Below, piece after piece: positions 58,750-64,000 of a stretch of 64,000 bases of DNA. Under the pieces are notes generated by a model. It saw only the letters and a program-made list of their open reading frames with translations. It made no database searches and was not told the origin of the DNA. This DNA is from Jaenimonas drosophilae (lineage: Eukaryota > Euglenozoa > Kinetoplastea > Trypanosomatida > Trypanosomatidae). The DNA is taken from positions 1-64,000 of the forward strand of contig JASAON010001647.1 of assembly GCA_030849065.1 (NCBI GenBank), in the 5' to 3' direction. Position numbers and translations under genes: made by a program. Within the stretch, counting starts at the first letter, position 1; each line of letters starts with the position of its first letter.

Positions 58750-59637
58750 CGTTGGATGGTGTTGTTGTTGGTGCGTATGTGTTTGTTCGTTTGTTTGTTT
58801 GTTTGATGTTGTTGTTCGCGTGATTTTGGAATTCACGAATTAAAAGATCACTCTCAACGTCTTCAGCAACCACGAGCAATCAGCAACGTACACGTGTGTG
58901 TTGATGGAGCTGGATGAACGTGCTGTGGGATAGGGGATGGCCAGCAATGTGCGCGGAGTACAACAAGCGACAACGGCGTTCCCTGATCCACGGAAGAAGA
59001 TGAGTATCAACAAAAGTACAAAATGAAACAAGACAGTTGCCGCGATGAGGATGCGCGTCTGGCAACAGCAACAGTGGAAGCTTAGATAACGTCTGAGATA
59101 CAGCAGTCCAATTGGTCGCGTTGAGTGGATGTGCGTGTTCGTCAACGTACTTCGAGCTTCTCTAGAACAACAAAGGTCTTCGGGGAGCTCCTCTAGCAAT
59201 ACGATAGGAGCTGCACGTGCGTGTTTGTGTTTTTGTGTGTTTGTTGGTTGTTGTTGTTGTTTTAATGTAGATGTGTTCTGTTTGTTGTGTTTCAGTTAGA
59301 GTTCGGCGGATGCGCGCGTCTTGTTCGTCGCCGCGTTGAATCCTGTTAGGCGTCAAGTGGAGGAGTACAAAAAGAAAACGAAGTTAGAGCACAAACAAAA
59401 AACCTGTTGATTGATGCACGAGCAGCCAAGCAACGGTGATTCTTGTGTTGTGTGGGTTTCTGGGGGCGAAAGAGATGATGGCGATGTCCTGGCAGCAAAA
59501 AATGAGCTACACCAAAGAGAGAGAAGGGGAAGGAAACTTATGCGACGTACACGTAGATGAATGAGCCAACCACATTCATGTGTATCAGTGTGTGAAGGGA
59601 GAGAGATTGAAGGGCATGAACGCACCCACACAGTGTT
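58750..59637 (-). promoter_or_regulatory. ATG-free CPSII leader and its trans-splice acceptor
   Basis: A TTTTTTGTTTGTGC, TTCGTTTTCTTTTTG and CTCCTCC tract at about 59352-59405 ends in CTAACAG (AG 59344-59343). The 593 bases from there to the CPSII ATG contain no ATG in any frame on the coding strand. Lesser AGs with T/C-rich surroundings occur at about 59062 and 59165, so shorter leaders are possible. No gene seen. Confidence 0.6.
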
Positions 59638-61137
59638 TTACGTTAACCGTGATGAAGCAAGTCGTGAAGCAACGCTACGAAGGTCGTTGGCGAGCACCTT
59701 CACCTGCATCTGAACCCCCAACTCTTGTCCGCCAACCTTCTTAGCAGCAATCGTGTGTTGTGGAGGATTGGTGATGAGCCACGACGAACGAACGCTCACA
59801 TCCTGTGAAAGTAACGCACGATGCAATCCTTGATTGATGTTGTTGGCGTAGCGTCGTTGAACGATGGAGGTCATCGTAGACCAAAACACAACTTCCAAAT
59901 AATACCAGGCGCGAAACTCGGCGTAGCGTGCGAGGGTGAGGCTGCTGACGTTGTCAGTGGATGGTGGATGGCCATCCGGGTTGAGGTAGGACGCAAGAAG
60001 ATGTCTGTGTTTCCTCCAACCACAGGTGAGCTCTGACATGAAGGTGTGCGCGCTTGACCCTTCAACAACATCCTTACCTGGCAACATCATGGCTGGTGTT
60101 GTGTCCTGCCAGTACTCCACAAACTTTGTGGTGGGTGAGTAGCCACCGGTTGTGGTACGACTCCACCATCTCCCCGCATCATCATCATCATCATCGTCAT
60201 CATCAAACACCAGAGGTGGCATGAAGAGATTCATCAGAGCAGCCAATTCGGCCTCATCTGCAGCACACAACACTGCAGCATCTTCACCCATACACATGGA
60301 AGTAGCTGCACGTATACGAGCCAACATCTCTCCATGCACTCGTTGATGCGGATCATCATCAACACCATCATCAAGGTGTTTGCTCCGCGATTGTCGCATG
60401 CGCTCCAGCCGAGGTCGGCAGCTCGTCGCACCGTGGTGATGTCGCGGCGGACGAAGAAACCGTTGAATGCAGCACTGCTCCCAGCCGTACTCCGCACGTA
60501 CGTCGAGGCACACGTCAAAGAGATTGGTTGTTGTGGCTGGATCAGCAAACAAGGCAAATCCTTCACAGACGAGGAACACAACGCGATGTGTCAGGGGGCT
60601 CATCACCTCCGCTACATCATCATTTTCATCATCATGAGAGCGGAGTGCTGCATCGTAGCCTTCATGTGCATGTACCGAAGCTAAATCATCATCATCTCCA
60701 ACACCCATGACTACGTCTGTATTATTTTGAGGATGGGCTCCCTCTTTTTGTGCCGTGCGGAATGCTGGACGGAGAATATGAGCCAACTGTGGCACCTTCA
60801 TCTCCACACGTCGTGCCCACGCTGGTGTTGTCGATGGGCTCTCGCATGCATCACGCACACACAACTCATCATCATCATTCATCATCATCGTTGTTTGGAG
60901 AAGACGAACATCCTTGGCGAAGTCGGCGAAGCGGAGTACGTCTGGGTTCTCATATGTGCTGAGCTCATCACAACGTTCTTCATCAAAGTAGGCATCCAAC
61001 GAGAGTGGATAGAAGGGGCTGCGCAGAGCACACGCTAATTGGTGCGCAATGGACGACTTGCCAGACGCGCTACATCCGCTGATGCCAATCACACAGAGCC
61101 ACGGTGTTGATGGTGCGGATCCTTCATCCTTCATCAT
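59638..61137 (-). CDS. P-loop nucleoside-kinase-like protein (uridine kinase / nicotinamide riboside kinase family)
   Basis: A 499-residue protein whose N-terminal part is a PRK/uridine-kinase-type P-loop domain: VIGISGCSASGKSSIAHQLA (Walker A at about 20-27), LSLDAYFDEE (the acidic residue after strand 2) and YENPDVLRFADF, which resembles the base region of nicotinamide riboside kinases. VFLVCEGFALFADP matches the Walker-B-like strand. The substrate could be uridine, cytidine or nicotinamide riboside. The C-terminal half (about 330-499) is not recognised. A role in pyrimidine salvage would suit its place directly upstream of CPSII, but adjacency means little in a polycistronic unit. The start at 61137 follows AG 61184-61183; a longer frame begins before that acceptor and is rejected. 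Confidence 0.72.
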   Translation of the reverse strand: MMKDEGSAPSTPWLCVIGISGCSASGKSSIAHQLACALRSPFYPLSLDAYFDEERCDELSTYENPDVLRFADFAKDVRLLQTTMMMNDDDELCVRDACESPSTTPAWARRVEMKVPQLAHILRPAFRTAQKEGAHPQNNTDVVMGVGDDDDLASVHAHEGYDAALRSHDDENDDVAEVMSPLTHRVVFLVCEGFALFADPATTTNLFDVCLDVRAEYGWEQCCIQRFLRPPRHHHGATSCRPRLERMRQSRSKHLDDGVDDDPHQRVHGEMLARIRAATSMCMGEDAAVLCAADEAELAALMNLFMPPLVFDDDDDDDDDAGRWWSRTTTGGYSPTTKFVEYWQDTTPAMMLPGKDVVEGSSAHTFMSELTCGWRKHRHLLASYLNPDGHPPSTDNVSSLTLARYAEFRAWYYLEVVFWSTMTSIVQRRYANNINQGLHRALLSQDVSVRSSWLITNPPQHTIAAKKVGGQELGVQMQVKVLANDLRSVASRLASSRLT

Positions 61138-61313
61138 GCAAGTTACACAGATTGAGAAGCGTGTGATGATGAGTTTTCTGTTCTGAGCGCACGCAAACAA
61201 AGAAGAAGGAAGAAAAGGGTGTTGAGTCAGCAACCAAAATGTTCTGTTGGCATCTACCAACAACCACATCATCATGGAGAACATTACACCGTGAGCCTTG
61301 CAACGGCATACCA

Positions 61314-63089
61314 CTACGCCAACTCCTCCTCCATCTTCTTCTCCATCAACATCTGCGCATCATCATCATCATCACCAGCCTCAATCGCGTGCATAACATC
61401 CATCGCATACACCTCTCCATCACTACGGTAGTACAGCCCCGGCTCGTGCCACAACACCCCGCAGAGCGTCTTGGTGGCAGATGTTGTTGCTGTTGTTGTT
61501 GTTTGCGCTTCATCAACATCATGACGGTACACATACGATACCCCAGCGACGGAAACGCGATTGCGATCATATCCCCACGCCAACTCATGAGCAAGACTTC
61601 GATCTGCGAGGCATTCGTGGATGATGGCGAGGGCCTCACCCATCTCCTCGCGTGCATCTGCATCATCCACGACAGCATCATCCATTGTGTTGTTGGTGGC
61701 CGATAATACCAATGATGATGTTGGTGCAGCATCAACAACTTGATGCGATGAATAGAGTGTTGGCTCCATCACTTCATAGTTGTAGCAGAACTCATCATCA
61801 GAGGACGTACGTCGTGAGCCAAGTACAGTTGGTGATGTCAGCGAATCATCTACTTCCTGCTCATCATTGTTGCTGTTGCTGATCTTGGTGCTGCTGCCGC
61901 CAACGTTGTTGTTGTTGGTGGTGGTGGAGGTGCTTTCTTCATTACCTTCGTCAGGCAGCACGTGGCGTACGTGGAGCCAGCGAACGCCAAGAGGAGCAAT
62001 GCATCTGATATTATCTTCACATGACAACACCAACGAAGGAGGAGGAGGAGCTCCTGATGCACACCCTAGCCTCTCTGAATCCTCGTCCTTCATCGCTGGT
62101 ATGTGGCCAGAACAGCAGCAAATGTGGCGGCAAACCTTCGTTAGTGTCCTGCACGCATCACGAACAAACGTAGATGGTATTGATGATGTTGTTGATGCTG
62201 ATGATGATGGAAGCATTGATGCTACTTCTGTTCGGCACAGAGTCGGGAGATCAAACAATGGGCCATGGACCTCATTGGCGGAGCACAACATCCACGCATC
62301 GCCACACAAACGTCGCAGCCACTCCAACGCCTCCATGTCTTCCGTTGCTGATGGGCAAACAACGTTGTTATTGCGTGTTCGTGCTCGTACGCGTGAATTG
62401 CGATGTGGCGTGCTGTCTTGCTTCTCATCATCCTCATCATCATCACCAGCTGTTGTTGTGAGATCTACAACTTCCATGATGGATTGCATGCCAAAAAAGG
62501 GTGCCATGATGGCCGCAGCCCACAACACTGCCGCACACGTCAGTGGTTTGCGGAGAACATCCCACCACGCATGTTGTTGTGCATGATCATCACCATCATC
62601 GTCCGTCAGCATCAGTTCTACAAGAAGCGCAGCGAGTGCCAACTTCACCTCCTCCTGCTCATCAACATCCACGTATTTGTGATTATGATGGCGGCCATCA
62701 GCACTCACTTCTCGTCTGCGTTTGTGTGTGCGCACCGAGCCCGCAGATGAAAGGACTCGTGGAGCAGCTCCTCCGTGCATCAAAAACTTCACGACGTCTG
62801 CTGACGTGAATGCCAACACACGCGTACAACACACCTTCATATCGTGCAGATCCAGATTGATCACCGGTGCATCACCAAATACGTCCTTGAATTGTTCCTC
62901 CATCTTCGTGAATGTGGTATCGCCATCATCATCATCATCATCACCATCAACAGCAGCAGTGCGTCGAGTACAAAACATGCGCTGAAGATGATGCTCAAGG
63001 GGCTCCAGCACAGACATTTTCCAGTGCCGCTGCAGCTCCTGCTTCAGCACAGCAACATGATCTCGTCGATGATAATGATGGCGGCTCAT
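61314..63089 (-). CDS. Unknown protein
   Basis: No family recognised. The 591-residue protein starts MSRHHYHRRDHVAVLKQELQ and has an Asp run near residue 50 encoded by GAT repeats. A segment VINLDLHDMKVCCTRVLAFT is followed by SADVVKFLMHGG; then come a helical region with ALAALLVELMLTDD and VLWAAAIMAPFFGMQ, long Ser/Asn linkers, and a C-terminal part with LAHELAWGYDRNRVSVAGVS and VLWHEPGLYYRSDGEVYAMD. It ends in an acidic, Met-rich tail. The alternation of ordered blocks and trinucleotide-encoded linkers is like other proteins here. The start is the ATG at 63089, next to AG 63097-63096. Confidence 0.7.
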   Translation of the reverse strand: MSRHHYHRRDHVAVLKQELQRHWKMSVLEPLEHHLQRMFCTRRTAAVDGDDDDDDGDTTFTKMEEQFKDVFGDAPVINLDLHDMKVCCTRVLAFTSADVVKFLMHGGAAPRVLSSAGSVRTHKRRREVSADGRHHNHKYVDVDEQEEVKLALAALLVELMLTDDDGDDHAQQHAWWDVLRKPLTCAAVLWAAAIMAPFFGMQSIMEVVDLTTTAGDDDEDDEKQDSTPHRNSRVRARTRNNNVVCPSATEDMEALEWLRRLCGDAWMLCSANEVHGPLFDLPTLCRTEVASMLPSSSASTTSSIPSTFVRDACRTLTKVCRHICCCSGHIPAMKDEDSERLGCASGAPPPPSLVLSCEDNIRCIAPLGVRWLHVRHVLPDEGNEESTSTTTNNNNVGGSSTKISNSNNDEQEVDDSLTSPTVLGSRRTSSDDEFCYNYEVMEPTLYSSHQVVDAAPTSSLVLSATNNTMDDAVVDDADAREEMGEALAIIHECLADRSLAHELAWGYDRNRVSVAGVSYVYRHDVDEAQTTTTATTSATKTLCGVLWHEPGLYYRSDGEVYAMDVMHAIEAGDDDDDAQMLMEKKMEEELA

Positions 63090-63328
63090 CAACCTCTAAC
63101 AATATATGTGTGTGGAGGTGTGAGGCAAACACACAAACACACCTCCTGTGCGATTACAAACAAGAAGGAAATGATGTTGTTGATGGTGATGCATATACAC
63201 GTGGTTGGATGTATCGGCTGGTGCACGCCGCAAAAAATGAGTTCATGGTTGTTGGTGATACGTAGCAGTGAAACATGTAGCAGAGATGATGTTGAAGATG
63301 ATGGTGTTGTTGTTGGTGTTGGGATCAA

Positions 63329-64000
63329 TTAGAGATAATCACGACGAAGAAGACGTTGAGCAAGCCACTCTGCGAAGCTGTTGTGTTGGTGATGCTGTAG
63401 TGGATATAGCGCCTCCACCTCGTACTTGTGGCGGCAGGCTAGCATCTGCATCGCCTCCGCTCGCCACGCACGCACATCATCATCACCATCTTCTATGCGA
63501 TTGAGCATTCGCCGCATCACTGATGCATCGCGTTGCGTGAATTCAGCTCCGCTCTCTACAGCCTCCGTCGAAAGCTGCTCACGCCGTACACCGAGCCAAC
63601 GTATCGGTGATGAAGATGATGATGATGATGTTGTTGTTGCATGATGTTCCAGCATGCCGCATCGTCCATCTCCTCCGAGTCGGTACTGCAACAAGATGGC
63701 CAGCCCACTGGGGTTATAATCCACGAGACCAATCACCGGAACGTGTGGCAGCGCAACGTGGAGGTGATGCATCAACATACGTGCAGCATGCGTGGGAAAA
63801 CCTTGCGACGTGAGTACAACACAGGGGAGGTGCTGGAGAAGATGCTCCTGCAGCAAACGTACAAAAACGGCGTGCTTCTCCACCATGATGATGTAGCGTG
63901 TGTTGGCTGACACCACAAAAGGTGCGGAGTTGTTGCTGGTGTTGGATGCATCAAGTTCCTCCAAGGAGGCCACTGCCTTCACACGAAGCTCCTCCTCCAT
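63329..64000 (-). CDS. SPO11: SPO11 / topoisomerase VI subunit A, C-terminal part
   Basis: Only the last 223 residues are in the window; the N-terminal winged-helix domain with the catalytic Tyr lies beyond 64000. The Toprim domain is clear: IIMVEKHAVFVRLL carries the metal-binding Glu (visible residue 41), VVLTSQGFPTHAARMLMHHL follows, then VIGLVDYNPSGLAILLQYRLG with Asp94. HKYEVEALYP near the end matches the KxExEAL motif. SPO11 makes the DNA double-strand breaks that start meiotic recombination. The second acidic position of the DxD motif is Asn (DYNPSG), a variant I believe also occurs in other SPO11 proteins. The ATG at 64000 is internal to the gene, not its start. Confidence 0.9.
   Translation of the reverse strand: MEEELRVKAVASLEELDASNTSNNSAPFVVSANTRYIIMVEKHAVFVRLLQEHLLQHLPCVVLTSQGFPTHAARMLMHHLHVALPHVPVIGLVDYNPSGLAILLQYRLGGDGRCGMLEHHATTTSSSSSSSPIRWLGVRREQLSTEAVESGAEFTQRDASVMRRMLNRIEDGDDDVRAWRAEAMQMLACRHKYEVEALYPLQHHQHNSFAEWLAQRLLRRDYL

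Noticed and set aside
58750..58836. Upstream in-frame extension of CPSII by 29 residues
   Set aside because: It would need a non-ATG start; the first ATG in the leader is at 58749 and the conserved CPSII N-terminus begins there.
61138..61314. In-frame N-terminal extension of the nucleoside-kinase-like protein with a hydrophobic start
   Set aside because: The acceptor AG at 61184-61183 lies within the extension, so the mature mRNA would not contain it.
1..64000. tRNA, rRNA, spliced-leader RNA genes, transposable elements or a strand switch
   Set aside because: I found no cloverleaf with intact promoter boxes, no reverse-transcriptase or transposase frame, and no convincing plus-strand gene; a tRNAscan and repeat search would be needed to exclude small elements.

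Overview
The window is nuclear DNA from a kinetoplastid flagellate (Euglenozoa, Kinetoplastea); I cannot place it to genus. Four things support this. All recognisable genes are intronless and on the minus strand, as in one long polycistronic unit. Most start codons sit a short way downstream of a pyrimidine-rich tract followed by AG on the coding strand, the acceptor layout of spliced-leader trans-splicing. The de novo pyrimidine genes occur as five separate genes in the order CPSII, DHO, OMPDC-OPRT, ATC, DHODH, the order I recall for Trypanosoma cruzi. The OMPDC-OPRT fusion ends in the glycosomal signal SKL, and the DHODH is the class 1A, fumarate-linked type. Genes are read right to left. 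Starts were chosen as the first ATG after a plausible AG acceptor, which shortens several of the longest open frames.

Layout, in transcription order. 64-59 kb: C-terminal part of SPO11, an unknown protein, and a P-loop nucleoside-kinase-like protein. 59-44 kb: the pyrimidine cluster. Its CPSII carries a C-terminal extension of about 370 residues that I read as a degenerate argininosuccinate-synthase domain, and its 593-base leader contains no ATG. A probable small extra gene lies between OMPDC-OPRT and ATC. 43.5-33.5 kb: two proteins likely to be mitochondrial, a degenerate DEAD-box helicase with an RS/RH-rich insert, an unknown protein, an amastin-like four-helix membrane protein and ribosomal protein L21e. 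33-24.7 kb: a bifunctional fucokinase/GDP-fucose pyrophosphorylase, a small acidic-tailed protein, a PLP-decarboxylase-fold protein lacking its catalytic lysine, and a protein likely to be mitochondrial. 24.4-12.4 kb: an XRN-family 5'-3' exonuclease, a TTLL tubulin ligase, a beta-helix protein, an unknown Gln/acid-rich protein and a GH3 beta-glucosidase. 12-0 kb: a 55-residue small ORF, an AlkB-family dioxygenase, an EBP-type sterol isomerase, a CDK-like kinase, a zinc-finger protein, an NBS1-like FHA-BRCT-BRCT protein, TRM5, and the first 55 codons of a gene running off the left edge.

The pyrimidine genes together make UMP from glutamine, bicarbonate and aspartate. The rest is the mixed housekeeping content usual for a kinetoplastid unit. 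Intercistronic gaps are rich in CA/GT and GAT/ATC simple repeats. I saw no tRNA, rRNA, mobile element or CRISPR array.
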